Assembly (NCBI GenBank): GCA_026014615.1
Contig: JAOZHZ010000004.1
Coordinates: 62,001 to 126,000, forward strand
Direction: 5' to 3'
Length of the DNA stretch: 64,000 nucleotides
Source of the DNA: Candidatus Bathyarchaeota archaeon
Lineage (GTDB): Archaea > Thermoproteota > Bathyarchaeia > Bathyarchaeales > Bathycorpusculaceae
The translations under genes were made by a program, and so were the position numbers. This document shows, piece after piece, positions 15,881 to 25,143 of this stretch; the first letter of the stretch is position 1, and the number at the start of each line of letters is the position of its first letter. The notes below the pieces were generated by a model. That model saw nothing but the letters and a program-made list of their open reading frames with translations, made no database searches and had not been told where the DNA came from.

Positions 15881-16885
15881 ATGCACCGCAGAAACGCTGA
15901 GCTGAAAACCGTGAATTACCGTTTGGTTGGTAGGAAAGTCGACCCTAAAATCTTGAAAATGTTTCCCTCGTTGAGCAACTGGAACGCAGTGGATAAACGT
16001 GATGAAAAAGATGCCATACTTCAACGTTTAACGTGCTTCTACCTGCTTGGCGGCAGCAATGCTGTGTCTCTTTCTGAGTTGTCAAATGCCCTCAAAACAC
16101 AAAAGGCAGCCGTGGCGAAGGAGTTGAAGATGCTGGTTGCACTTGGGCTGGTTGAATCCGCTAAGAAAAGAAAAGCTGTGGAGTACATGCTTACTACGAA
16201 GGGTCTTTTGGCTTTGATGGCGTTTAAAGAATTTCAGCCGTGGGAAAAAACACAAAATTCGCTGTCAGCGCCTCAAAAAAGAAATGACCCTCTTGCTTAT
16301 GCCCTCTTAACAATTGGTTATGCTGCCGACGGCAAGTCAGACGCCATTTACAGTGCTCTTTGCAAATACGCTGCTCAAGGGCGCAACTTGGAGCAAGTGG
16401 AAGGGGAGGTTGCTGCGGAGTCTTTGCTGACGTTTTACCGTTCCGAACTACGTGCCTGTGAAGTAGCGCCGCCTAACTATTTGGGTGTGTTTAAAGAGTT
16501 CACGACAACGGGGTTTCAGGACGTTTTTCGCATGTTATTGATGGCGATTAAGCCGACAGCAGAGGATTATAATTGGCTGGTGGAGTTCTTCAACGAAGTC
16601 GCGGAGTTCTACTACGACCCAGCCAGAGTAGCCTACGTTAACCTATTGCCAGAAAACAAAACGTTGAAGGATGGGCTGGAAGAGTTCAAAAAGACACAGG
16701 ACCAGTTGATAAAGAAGGAAGGGTCAAACTTGGAGGTGACCTTCACGGTACCTAAAGCAGGTCTAAGCAAAATCGAAACAATGCCACCGCATCTCCGCGC
16801 TATAGGAATGCGCCTGATGCTGGAACCCATAAAATTCATAAACAAAGAACTCTGCCGCTTCTACTGGGAAAACAAAAAAGAATAA
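15881..16885 (+). CDS. Winged-helix protein with large helical C-terminal domain (334 aa)
   Basis: Residues about 45-110 form a winged helix: AILQRLTCFYLLGG, the recognition region LSNALKTQKAAVAKELKML, and a wing ending VEYMLTTKGLLALM. The remaining 200 residues are helical and hydrophilic, without recognisable motifs. It is likely a regulator whose helical part senses something or dimerises. It runs towards the convergent DUF2589-like cluster and ends 8 bp from it. Whether it controls that cluster is open. Confidence 0.65.
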   Translation: MHRRNAELKTVNYRLVGRKVDPKILKMFPSLSNWNAVDKRDEKDAILQRLTCFYLLGGSNAVSLSELSNALKTQKAAVAKELKMLVALGLVESAKKRKAVEYMLTTKGLLALMAFKEFQPWEKTQNSLSAPQKRNDPLAYALLTIGYAADGKSDAIYSALCKYAAQGRNLEQVEGEVAAESLLTFYRSELRACEVAPPNYLGVFKEFTTTGFQDVFRMLLMAIKPTAEDYNWLVEFFNEVAEFYYDPARVAYVNLLPENKTLKDGLEEFKKTQDQLIKKEGSNLEVTFTVPKAGLSKIETMPPHLRAIGMRLMLEPIKFINKELCRFYWENKKE

Positions 16886-16893
16886 AACGCGCG

Positions 16894-17406
16894 CTATTTC
16901 GCAGCGTTATCTGTAACTTTGGTGCCTTCAGCCACAACTCGGATTGCTTCCATCAGTGCCTGCGAGGGCGGCGTTGGAACCACAGTTATTCTGATTATAC
17001 TAGAGGATTCAGCTTTGTAGGAGTAGGTATTCTGGTACTTGGCGTCCACAGTGTCTGCTTTGAATAGGTAACCTGCGCGGGTTTTCACGTTTTTATCCGT
17101 TGATTTTGTGCCTGAAGAGGTCGAGTTTTTGCTTACGGACATTGCAGTTCTGATTTCGATGACACCGCTTTGAATGCTCAGTAGGGTGGGTAAAACGCCG
17201 AAAGCGAGGGCGTTGCCCTTGATTTCTCGATTTTCCTTCTTGTCACCATCAAGATGTTTTGTGTAGTTTATCGATATGTCTGTACCTGCTAAGTCTTCGA
17301 TGCCTGCAATGAAGTTCTTGTTAGCTTCGTTCTGGGATGAAACCATGGCAAGAAGCAGGTCTCTAATCATTTCGTCGAAAGTTATGCTTTCTTGCGTTAT
17401 CGACAT
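16894..17406 (-). CDS. DUF2589-like protein, copy 2 (170 aa)
   Basis: The N-terminal helix (TFDEMIRDLLLAMVSSQNEAN) is followed by a beta-rich body. This includes the family-like segment GNALAFGVLPTLLSIQSGVIEI and, near residue 115-140, alternating strands with DAKYQNTYSYKAESS. The pattern matches proteins grouped as DUF2589, known mainly from bacteria and of unknown role. It is clearly homologous to the protein at 18460-18975 (shared LLLAMV, GNALAFG, PTLL.IQSG, VDAKY...YSY.ESS). A GGAG motif precedes the ATG. It is the last gene of a four-gene operon. Confidence 0.75.
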   Translation of the reverse strand: MSITQESITFDEMIRDLLLAMVSSQNEANKNFIAGIEDLAGTDISINYTKHLDGDKKENREIKGNALAFGVLPTLLSIQSGVIEIRTAMSVSKNSTSSGTKSTDKNVKTRAGYLFKADTVDAKYQNTYSYKAESSSIIRITVVPTPPSQALMEAIRVVAEGTKVTDNAAK

Positions 17407-17418
17407 TGCTGTTTTCTC

Positions 17419-18192
17419 CTACTGAGACAAGGCGCGGGTTCGGTCAACCAACGTTTTGGCTGATTCAACCCATTTTTGGGTGTCTTCGACGTTTAGGCGG
17501 AAGCTTTTAGGTACTTTGACTGTGCCCGTTTTAATGGCTTCAGATATTTTGCTGGTTAGTTCTTGTGGGCTTGTTTCAGCCAGTTTCTCTTTGGAATCAA
17601 TTTTGGCTCCGACCACAAGAAGTTCAGCAACCTGTTCATCAACGCCTTCTACGCCCGCGATGTTGCTTTTAACCATGAGCTTTGCCATGCTGATGAATTC
17701 GCTGGCTTTCTTGCTGGGTATTTTAACTCTTGACAAAACCTGCGGAGAAGCCAACGCTAAGTCGCTGACAGTGTTTATGCCAATGTCGCGTAGTCTTTCG
17801 CCTAAAACGGGACCTATACCCTCTATTGACTCGACAGGTCTCGTGCTTGTGACTGGTTTCACAGCAAGCGGGATAGGTCTAAGGGTTAAGTTTAGGGTGC
17901 TCATCAAGTTTGGGTCTATTTCGCCCTGCTTGGTGGGCAGTGCAAACATTGTTTTTTCGCCTTCCTGAGTAACAACTGCTTTTAACTGCAAATTAAAGTC
18001 CGCAAGCACAAAGGTCGTGGAGCGTTCCTGACTCATGGCGAAGTCATGCACGCGCAAAAGGTCTTTTTGGATAGAGGTAATGAGGGTTCCTGAATCTAGT
18101 TTGGCGGCAAACCCAGTTGACGCCACGGCTTTTTCCGCCACTACTTCTTTGTTGATAGTGGCTTTTGTTTGGATTTTTTTGTTATCGGACAT
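17419..18192 (-). CDS. Tandem helix-hairpin-helix (DUF4332-like) protein (257 aa)
   Basis: After a variable N-terminal part, residues from about 125 hold two HhH units. The first reads VESIEGIGPVLGERLRDIG with TVSDLALASP. The second reads IAGVEGVDEQVAELLVVGAK with KLAETSPQEL. The C-terminus (FRLNVEDTQKWVESAK) completes a DUF4332-like pattern. Such units bind DNA or act as protein scaffolds. I place the start at ATG 18192, preceded by AGGTGA and overlapping the previous gene by 11 bp; the frame upstream is shared with that gene. It sits between DUF2589-like genes, which suggests one complex. Confidence 0.75.
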   Translation of the reverse strand: MSDNKKIQTKATINKEVVAEKAVASTGFAAKLDSGTLITSIQKDLLRVHDFAMSQERSTTFVLADFNLQLKAVVTQEGEKTMFALPTKQGEIDPNLMSTLNLTLRPIPLAVKPVTSTRPVESIEGIGPVLGERLRDIGINTVSDLALASPQVLSRVKIPSKKASEFISMAKLMVKSNIAGVEGVDEQVAELLVVGAKIDSKEKLAETSPQELTSKISEAIKTGTVKVPKSFRLNVEDTQKWVESAKTLVDRTRALSQ

Positions 18193-18454
18193 TTTTTTCA
18201 CCTGGTGCTTGTTTGAAGGTGAGCTTAAGTTCACTTTCTCCGTTGTCCCCGTAATAGTTTGATTCAGCCGCGTTTGAAGGGACAATTTTCAAGCCGCGGT
18301 TATGTAGAATTGTACATTTGAGTTGTATTTCTATTTGCGGGATAGTGAAGGCTACGGGTTGGTCGTTACTTGCTTGGGCTGCTTGGTCTAAGCCGTCGTT
18401 GGCTTGGCTGATTAAACTGGAGATAACTGAAAAAAAAGTGAAAGGGAAGGTCAT
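18182..18454 (-). CDS. Small protein of the DUF2589-like cluster (90 aa)
   Basis: An amphipathic N-terminal helix (FFSVISSLISQANDGLDQAA) resembles the start of the DUF2589-like neighbours. Beta strands follow (FTIPQIEIQLKCTIL, ESELKLTFKQ). It may be a shortened relative of the same fold, since it keeps the order N-helix, strands, short C-terminus. It begins 5 bp after the upstream stop and overlaps the downstream HhH gene by 11 bp, so all are co-translated. No function known. Confidence 0.6.
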   Translation of the reverse strand: MTFPFTFFSVISSLISQANDGLDQAAQASNDQPVAFTIPQIEIQLKCTILHNRGLKIVPSNAAESNYYGDNGESELKLTFKQAPGEKNVR

Positions 18455-18459
18455 GTTAA

Positions 18460-18975
18460 TTACGTCGTAGGCGCTGCTTCTTCGGGTGGCGGTGTAGTGT
18501 CTTGTACGATTTTTTCTATGGCTTTCATCAGGGGCTCTGGTGCAGGTGCAGGACCAACTTTGATTTCTATGAAACTTGAAGCCTCAACGGAGTATGAGTA
18601 TTTGCTGGAGTATTTTGCGTCAACAGAAGCTGAGAAGAATGCCCAGCCGCCTTTGGCTTTAACATGCACTGAAGCCTCCGTGGTCCGCTGCATTGTGATG
18701 ACCATTTTAATTTGAATGGTACCACTTTGTATCTGCAGAAGGGTTGGCAGTATTCCGAAAGCTAATGCGTTTCCAGAGATTTCTTTTTCTTCGTTGGAGT
18801 TGTCACTGGTTTTTTTGTACTTCAGCGAAACAGGAGTATCAACTAAGTCTTCTACACCTGCAATGAAAGAAGAGTTAGCGTCGTTTTGGGCAGCAACCAT
18901 GGCTAGCAGCAGATTTCGTATCATCTGGTCGAATGGGACGCTTGCAAGTTCTGTTCCTATTGATAGAGCTGACAA
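18460..18975 (-). CDS. DUF2589-like protein, copy 1 (171 aa)
   Basis: Same architecture as the protein at 16894-17406: N-terminal helix FDQMIRNLLLAMVAAQNDAN, the block GNALAFGILPTLLQIQSGTI, then strands with KAKGGWAFFSASVDAKYSS and YSYSVEASSFIEIKV, and a Pro/Glu-rich tail. The Gly/Ala/Ser strand block is what most resembles DUF2589. TTG 18975 is the start, with GAGGTT seven bases before it. This is the first gene of the four-gene operon. The duplication within one operon suggests a hetero-oligomer. Confidence 0.75.
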   Translation of the reverse strand: MSALSIGTELASVPFDQMIRNLLLAMVAAQNDANSSFIAGVEDLVDTPVSLKYKKTSDNSNEEKEISGNALAFGILPTLLQIQSGTIQIKMVITMQRTTEASVHVKAKGGWAFFSASVDAKYSSKYSYSVEASSFIEIKVGPAPAPEPLMKAIEKIVQDTTPPPEEAAPTT

Positions 18976-19378
18976 TTTGTAACCTCAGGGAGTCCTTTTC
19001 AGCGTTCATGATATTTAATTATTAAGACTGCGTATTCGCGGCAAACTTGCATCTTGAAAATTCAGCAAATCGACATGTAAACTTGCAGATTACCATGATG
19101 CGTACATACATTAACTGCATACCAAGACTAAAGACAAAAACAACGCAAAACCCTCGCACGCGAAACTCAACAGTACACCAAACCGAGTAACAGCATACAT
19201 ACAACCCAGCCGTCACAAAACGAAGAGCAGTTAGCCACCTGCGTGCAACTGACCATTGAAGAGAGCGTTTTCCTTTCAAATTTTGTTCGGCAACCCCCAT
19301 TTTTAAAAAAATGCACAAACTAGAAAGGAAATTTTTGTACAAGTGTTGAACAAGAGAATGCAGCATAAATAAAAGCGA
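18976..19378. other. Gene-free stretch
   Basis: About 400 bp between the DUF2589-like operon and the permease. A 114-codon open frame on the minus strand has a Cys/Phe-rich, unlikely composition and is not called. Promoter of the upstream-facing operon must lie at its left end. I see no RNA gene or repeat. Confidence 0.5.
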
Positions 19379-20677
19379 TTAACGCCCAGTAAGTTCACTG
19401 CTTTCGCTAACATTCGGTTTGCGGCGGTTCTTAACCCAGTAAATTGTGACGCCAGCCGTTAAGAATGCGATGCCTGCAAGCCACGACATAGGAGTCGCGA
19501 AAAATATGAACGCCAAAAGCAACAGGCTTGCGCATAACCCAACCACGGACACAGCCTTCGGATACATCCTACGCTTTGTTTTAAGCTTCAAAGAGGAAAT
19601 GTTTGCGCAGACGTAGCTGAAAAGCAGCCCAAACGTGCTCACCGCAACCACACTGGTCAGGTTGGCAAACAAAACCACCACCGACATCACTATGCCAACA
19701 ATCCAGATGGCGACGTAGGGTGTGCCAAACCGTGCATGCACCCGACTTAAAGCTTTGGGCATGTCACTTCTTCTTGACATAGAAAACGCCATGCGGGAAA
19801 CCCCCAGAACAGCCGCCAACAAAACGCTTGCTGTGGCAATTGCTCCGCCGACTGCTAAAACCTGAACTGCCAAAGTGCTCCCCGAACCGACCATTGCTAC
19901 GGATAAAGGTGCATTTGAGGAAGCCAACACAGCAGGACCGACCAAACCCACCGCAACAATACCCACCAACACGTATATCACGGCGCAAATCAGTAGCGAA
20001 AGCAGTACGGCGCGTGGAACGTTGTGTTTGGCGTCTTTGACTTCTTCAGCCATAACGGCTACTCTGGGGAACCCGCCGAACGCGAAGAAAATGAAGCACA
20101 TGCCAAGCAGCATGCCGCCGCTGAACGGTTCAAATGGCACGAAATTGTCAGGGTTAAAAAACAGCAGCCCAAATATGACAAAGAAGCCTAAAACCGCCAG
20201 TTTCACCACAACCAGCACGTTATTCAGAACTGCGGATTGCCGAATGCCCACAAAATTCAGCCCCGTAAAACCCAAGCAAAGAATCGCGGCAACCACGTTT
20301 GCAGGCAAACCAGGAAACACAGCCTCAAGGTAGTAGCCGAACCCTAACGAGACTGCTGCGCCACCGAACGTGTTTGCTATGACCCACATCCAACCTGTCA
20401 GGAATCCCAGAAACGGGGAAACTAGCCGTCGGGTGTATTCGTAGACTGCGCCTTCCACAGGCTGCCAAGACGTCAACTCCACAAAACTTAACGCCGTAAA
20501 CAATGCCACGAAGGCAGCTAAAGCCATGGAAACCACCAGTGCGGAGCCAGCGTAACCTGCCACGATACCTGTGACAACGAAGATTCCGCCGCCGATAATG
20601 GCGCCAACATTTACGTTGACCGCGTCCCAGAGGTTTAGAGAACGTTTTAGCTGGCTTGGTTGCTCCGCGTTTCCCAT
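19379..20677 (-). CDS. APC-family amino acid permease (432 aa)
   Basis: Twelve predicted membrane helices in the usual amino acid-polyamine-organocation arrangement. The signature of helix 1, NVNVGAIIGGGIFVVTGIVA, is present with the unwound GxGIF-like segment that holds the substrate amino and carboxyl groups. A further conserved piece, AFGGFPRVAVMAEEVKDAKHNVPRA, is the typical helix 6-7 region. It imports or exchanges amino acids by a cation-coupled or antiport mechanism. Specificity cannot be read from sequence. It stands alone, upstream of the helicase gene on the same strand. Confidence 0.9.
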   Translation of the reverse strand: MGNAEQPSQLKRSLNLWDAVNVNVGAIIGGGIFVVTGIVAGYAGSALVVSMALAAFVALFTALSFVELTSWQPVEGAVYEYTRRLVSPFLGFLTGWMWVIANTFGGAAVSLGFGYYLEAVFPGLPANVVAAILCLGFTGLNFVGIRQSAVLNNVLVVVKLAVLGFFVIFGLLFFNPDNFVPFEPFSGGMLLGMCFIFFAFGGFPRVAVMAEEVKDAKHNVPRAVLLSLLICAVIYVLVGIVAVGLVGPAVLASSNAPLSVAMVGSGSTLAVQVLAVGGAIATASVLLAAVLGVSRMAFSMSRRSDMPKALSRVHARFGTPYVAIWIVGIVMSVVVLFANLTSVVAVSTFGLLFSYVCANISSLKLKTKRRMYPKAVSVVGLCASLLLLAFIFFATPMSWLAGIAFLTAGVTIYWVKNRRKPNVSESSELTGR

Positions 20678-20754
20678 AAAATCACTGCTAAAGAAAACCA
20701 GTAAACATACATAGTTATTAAAACCTTAACTGCATAGACAATATAACAGTTCGG

Positions 20755-23661
20755 CTACGCCGCCTTTTTCTTGTCGTCCCAGAACTCCCGTGTACGCAGA
20801 TACTGAATTTTCGCCTTCAACAAGTCCATGAAGAAAGCTTCCTCTTTTGGATGCATCTTGCCCAGAATCCGCGAAGCCGTCTCTGGACCCACACCCTTCA
20901 CCTGCAGTGCGCGGATGGCTTGTTTGCCGTAGCTGAGAATCAAGTCTGCTTTGCGTCGGGCTTGGGTGAGTTCTTTGAGTTCTTCGGGGTTAATTTCTTT
21001 GCCTTCGCGGCGTTTCCGCAAATCCGCCTGCAGTTTTTGGACGTCTTGGCTGGGATAAAGCAGCGTAAGCAACCGTGAGCCACAGTTACCACAAGTTGGC
21101 TGCTCAGGTAACTCTTTAACGCGACTGTGGGTTATCCATGTGCCACAGTTCATACAGACCAGCGTGACAGTTCGGGCGTCTATGGCGTTTTTCATCCTGT
21201 CGATGTTGCTTAGGATGACGCGTTCGGGAGCCATCATCTCGCTGATGTCGGCGTACTGCTCCAAAATGTGGTATGCCAAAGGCGTCGGCTTTTCAGCGCG
21301 TATCAAAGTCTGCACTTGGATTTTACCCGCCTGCACCTCATGCAGCATCTGTTTGGTTTTCTGCAAATCCGCCTTTTCCAGCATCGCTTCCCGCAGGGTT
21401 TCATCATAAATCGGCGTGTTTTCAAAAGAAGCACGCAACGTGGCTTGCCGTTCGTAACTCATTGTTTTTCCGCGGGGCAACGCGCCGAAACGTTCCGCAA
21501 CTGCCTTCATCTTGGAAGCGAAGGGAAACTTGGCTTTCACGTACTTCTGGAACGCCTCGTCAACTTCTTTGTCTGTTAAAGGGAACAGGGTTTGCGGCAG
21601 CTCTTCAACTTCGCGTCGGGAAAGCTTCCGCGGGGTTTCCACCAGTATGCGGTAACCATCTGTCCACCAGCCCGTGATGACTTCACGTTCCGAAAGCACT
21701 GAATCCAAAACACCTGCCAAAGTTCGATTCACCACTTCGCCGAAACAAGCGTGAATGATTAGGTATCGGTCGTATGCTTCGAGCAAGATGCGGTTTTGGG
21801 TGGGCAGGGGTGCGCCTTCTTTGAGGTGCTCGTCGATTTCCCTAACGGTTTCTTGCAGTGTTTCCTTGTTGGTGTTTAGCTCTCCCGCGAGTTGTTCGGC
21901 GACTTGTTCCGCTGTTTGGGCTTCTTTTAGGAGTGTGCCGATTTTTTCGCGTTCTGCGCCTGTTTGCTGCGCTAAATCAAACGGAACAGGCAGAATTTCT
22001 CCATCCCAGCCTGGAATGGCAGCGAAGGGGTCTTCGGCTGGAACCACATGCACTGGTCCCGTTTCTTCTTCGATTTGGACGATGCGCCAAACTTTTCCCC
22101 GCATGATGAAGTGCAAGCCTACTCGGGCGTCAAGCGCCATGAATTCGTCGCCTAACGTGCCGATTTTGCGGTCGCTGAGCACGTTTATGACGGGGTAGCG
22201 TCTTTCGTCGGGTATCATGCTGAGGTTGCTGTAGTAGTATTCGCGTGTTCGTCCTGTTTTGCGCAAAACCTTGCCTTCCGTGTCTAGGCGTATTTTATAG
22301 AGGCTGGCTAAAAAATCTACCACATCCAGCAACTGATTTCGGCTGAGTTTGTGGTAAGGGTAAGCGCGATGGACAATTTCGGCAAGCTCATCTACCAAGA
22401 GGGTTTCTTTGTCCATTAAAATCCCAGCGGTTTGGTGTGCCAACACATCCAGAGCGTTCTCGTGAATACGTACGGGTTCGATTCGGCTGGTTTCTGCGTT
22501 TTCTACGGCTGCCACGGACTCCAAGGTGTCGTCGGGGTATACTGTGATTATGATGCCCTCTGAAAGCCGCTTTAAGCTATGCCCGCTTCTGCCTACACGC
22601 TGGATTAAGCTGCTGACTTGCCTGGGTGACATGTACTGCACTGTTAAGTCTACGTTGCCGATGTCGATGCCCAGCTCCAGCGTGCTGGTGGCGATTATGG
22701 CTTTGAGGGTTCCCGCTTTGAAACTGTCTTCAATACTGACACGTTCCTCCTTACTCAGCGAGCCGTGGTGTACGGCTATGTCGTGGCGGTTGAGTTGGCT
22801 GAATCGGTGTCCAAGCATTTCCGCCATGGTTCGGCTGTTAACAAAAATCAAAGTAGACTTATGTGTCTCGACAAGTTGGGTTATTCGGCGGATTCTGGCT
22901 GCCGCTTCAGGGCTGGTTTCCAGTTTTCCCGCAAGCTCGTAATCTTTTTCGGTTGGCAGGGGGTGTTCCACGGTGTAGCGGTAGTTTTTTGCTAAAACTG
23001 CTTGGACAATACTGATTTTGCGGTTTGTGCCTGCAACGAATTTAGCAACTTCCTTCGGGTTGCCCACAGTGGCGGATAATCCGATGCGCTGAAAGCCATG
23101 CTTTGCAGCTTCAAAAAGCCGCTCCAACGCGATTGCAAGCTGTACGCCGCGTTTGCTTTCTGCCAAGTCATGTACTTCATCCACGATGACGCATTGGATG
23201 CTGGATAGGTGTCGGCGCATTTGGCTGCCGGGAAGAATTGCTTGAAGCGTTTCGGGGGTGGTGACGAGCATTTGGGGTGGTTGGCGGGCTTGTTTGCGGC
23301 GGATTTTCATCTCCGTGTCTCCATGCCGCACATCCACAGATACGTCTAAGTGTTGGCTCCAGAAAGTCAGCCGTTTAAGCATGTCACGGTTCAAAGCCCT
23401 AAGCGGAGTAATGTAGACAACTTGAATACCCTTTTGCTCGTCGGACTTGCCTTCGACTAGTTTGGAAAGGACTGGAAGCAGGACAGCCTCAGTTTTTCCG
23501 GTCCCCGTGGGCGCAATCAACAACACGTTTTTGCCTTCCAGAACAGGCGGAAAAGCCAACGTTTGCGGAAGCGTAGGCTGACTGAACCCAACTTCGGCGA
23601 GGGCTGTCTGAACGGGTTTAGCGAGCAAATCGAAAACGGAGTTTGCCTGTTTTTTCGGCAT
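20755..23661 (-). CDS. Lhr-type ATP-dependent helicase (968 aa)
   Basis: A superfamily 2 helicase with motif I APTGTGKTEA (about residue 50), motif II DEVH (VDEVHDLAESKRG), motif III LSATVG, motif IV/IVa FVNSRTMAEMLGHRF, and motifs V-VI ATSTLELGIDIG...IQRVGRSGH. These are typical of Lhr (large helicase-related). A winged-helix and the Lhr-specific beta domain follow. The C-terminus adds a zinc finger (CMNCGTW...CGNCGS) and a helix-hairpin-helix (VKGVGPETASRILG). Lhr unwinds DNA and DNA:RNA hybrids in 3'-5' direction during repair or recombination. The length is at the upper end for archaeal Lhr because of this tail. Confidence 0.88.
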   Translation of the reverse strand: MPKKQANSVFDLLAKPVQTALAEVGFSQPTLPQTLAFPPVLEGKNVLLIAPTGTGKTEAVLLPVLSKLVEGKSDEQKGIQVVYITPLRALNRDMLKRLTFWSQHLDVSVDVRHGDTEMKIRRKQARQPPQMLVTTPETLQAILPGSQMRRHLSSIQCVIVDEVHDLAESKRGVQLAIALERLFEAAKHGFQRIGLSATVGNPKEVAKFVAGTNRKISIVQAVLAKNYRYTVEHPLPTEKDYELAGKLETSPEAAARIRRITQLVETHKSTLIFVNSRTMAEMLGHRFSQLNRHDIAVHHGSLSKEERVSIEDSFKAGTLKAIIATSTLELGIDIGNVDLTVQYMSPRQVSSLIQRVGRSGHSLKRLSEGIIITVYPDDTLESVAAVENAETSRIEPVRIHENALDVLAHQTAGILMDKETLLVDELAEIVHRAYPYHKLSRNQLLDVVDFLASLYKIRLDTEGKVLRKTGRTREYYYSNLSMIPDERRYPVINVLSDRKIGTLGDEFMALDARVGLHFIMRGKVWRIVQIEEETGPVHVVPAEDPFAAIPGWDGEILPVPFDLAQQTGAEREKIGTLLKEAQTAEQVAEQLAGELNTNKETLQETVREIDEHLKEGAPLPTQNRILLEAYDRYLIIHACFGEVVNRTLAGVLDSVLSEREVITGWWTDGYRILVETPRKLSRREVEELPQTLFPLTDKEVDEAFQKYVKAKFPFASKMKAVAERFGALPRGKTMSYERQATLRASFENTPIYDETLREAMLEKADLQKTKQMLHEVQAGKIQVQTLIRAEKPTPLAYHILEQYADISEMMAPERVILSNIDRMKNAIDARTVTLVCMNCGTWITHSRVKELPEQPTCGNCGSRLLTLLYPSQDVQKLQADLRKRREGKEINPEELKELTQARRKADLILSYGKQAIRALQVKGVGPETASRILGKMHPKEEAFFMDLLKAKIQYLRTREFWDDKKKAA

Positions 23662-24114
23662 CAGCAGTCAGAAGATTATCGTTTAAAGTTTGCTTTATCC
23701 TTTGTTCTGTGATGACGTTGCCGATTGTTAGGTGACTACCTTTGACGTACCTTCGCTTCTAGTCATTTCAGGTTCAATATACTTTTGATTGTTGAAAACG
23801 CCAATAGCGTAGACCCCCCTATCGTTTCTGCATAGAATCAATATTAGCATCCAAATAGACGCCAAATAGGTTCGTGTTAACGGGTTCCGGTCAGGGTTTT
23901 CCGTTACTGCCGCTTTGCCGACTTACTTCCTTGATGCAGCGTCTGCGTTTCGCCCTTCCGAGAGATTATCACGTTAAATTTATGACCTAAGTCTTAATCT
24001 AAAAATTGGATTTCAGTCTAAACAACCAGATTTTTGAGTGAATTGTGTGACTGTTTAACTGCACCTACACACGTTTAATAGGTCAATTTAGCTACAAAAA
24101 ATTGTTGATAACTT
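23662..24114. other. Gene-free stretch of 450 bp
   Basis: Between the divergent helicase and membrane-protein genes. The 23880-23965 part is fairly GC-rich (GGGTTCCGGTCAGGG and following) and could fold, but I could not build a tRNA cloverleaf or other known RNA from it. The last 100 bp are AT-rich and presumably hold the promoter of the next gene. Confidence 0.4.
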
Positions 24115-24504
24115 ATGACAAGACCCATAGGAGCTACTGTTGTATATGTGATTATAGCTGCTGCTTCTATTTGGTGGCTGGCGCTCGGTTTGATGTACTT
24201 TTTCGGGTCCTTCTGGTGGTGGTACGTTGGTTTTCCCTTTGCTTGGCTGTGGGGAATCATGTACGGTCTGTTGGGTTTGTTTGGACTTGGAATTACAGCG
24301 GGACTTGCAGCTGGGTATCGGCAAGCATACACATCGACACTGATTCTGGCAGTCATATTTTTGGTGTTTAGCATACCTGCCTTAGTCAACGGCTACGGAA
24401 TAATCGGCGCGGCCCTATCCGCGATAGTTCTGGTTCTCCTTTTAATTCCAAATGTGAAAACATTTTTCAGACAAGAAAGCCCAAGCACACTAAAGCCCAT
24501 ATAG
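24115..24504 (+). CDS. Four-helix membrane protein (129 aa)
   Basis: Four predicted membrane helices cover most of the chain, with Trp-rich turns (FGSFWWWYVGFPFAW) and a Gly-rich third region (GLGITAGLAAGYRQA). A short basic tail is cytoplasmic by the positive-inside rule. I recognise no family. It begins at ATG 24115 after a long AT-rich leader and has no operon partner. Confidence 0.65.
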   Translation: MTRPIGATVVYVIIAAASIWWLALGLMYFFGSFWWWYVGFPFAWLWGIMYGLLGLFGLGITAGLAAGYRQAYTSTLILAVIFLVFSIPALVNGYGIIGAALSAIVLVLLLIPNVKTFFRQESPSTLKPI

Positions 24505-24699
24505 TATCCTTCTACTTCTGCCGAGCGAGTTTTACCTGATAAGGATAGCAAATCTAACGCAACCCACTCAGTTTTCAAACAAAGCCGATGGTGTAGACCT
24601 CAACAGGTTCGTTTCTAACTTTATTTTACGAATCATACTCAAATCTACCAAACGCAACTACACGCACTAAACCAAAGAAACAAAACACGGCGCGCAGAG

Positions 24700-25002
24700 T
24701 TATGGATGCTGGGCAGTCAGCAGTTTTGTGCTTTCCTCTTCGGTCCAAGCCTTCATGGTTTTGGTGCGTATGTTTCCCATGCTGCCAACACAGAGCATAA
24801 TCGCCGCCATGTCCTCGTCCTTGGGGATTTGCACAATCATAACAAAATCGTATTCGCCCATCGTCAGGTACAGCTGCATTTTTCCGCCTGCCTTTTCAAC
24901 CATGCTGCGGGTGGTTTTAATTCTTTCAGGAGCCGAGGCAACGTTGCGCATGCCTTCGTTGGTCCAGTTTCCTAAAACAACAAAATTCTGCAAAACATTC
25001 AC
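24700..25002 (-). CDS. GYD domain protein (100 aa)
   Basis: A ferredoxin-like alpha/beta protein of the size and pattern of the GYD family. It has a first strand NFVVLGNWTNEGM, a helix with APERIKTTRSMVEKAGGK, the name-giving turn TMGEYDFVMIVQIP, and a final helix/strand NIRTKTMKAW. GYD proteins are widespread in Archaea and Bacteria and resemble dimeric alpha-beta barrel enzymes, but no reaction is established. It stands alone between unrelated genes. Confidence 0.85.
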   Translation of the reverse strand: MNVLQNFVVLGNWTNEGMRNVASAPERIKTTRSMVEKAGGKMQLYLTMGEYDFVMIVQIPKDEDMAAIMLCVGSMGNIRTKTMKAWTEEESTKLLTAQHP

Positions 25003-25143
25003 CTAAAAATAAGGTGGAAGTGGTCGGAATAAAAGGCTTACGGCAGGCAGTTTTGTTCGTTAGATTAAGCATTAGATATCTTGCACGGTGGTTTAATGGA
25101 AAAAATTAAGAATTACTGCAAGTCTTAGGCAGACCCTTGATTC

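Noticed and set aside
19022..19366. 114-codon minus-strand frame
   Set aside because: Unusual Cys/Phe/Val-rich composition, no family pattern and no ribosome site.
21268..21677. Open frames opposite the Lhr helicase
   Set aside because: Antisense shadows; the helicase motifs are unambiguous on the other strand.
23880..23965. Possible tRNA or structured RNA
   Set aside because: GGTTC-like T-loop text is present but no acceptor, D or anticodon stems could be paired.
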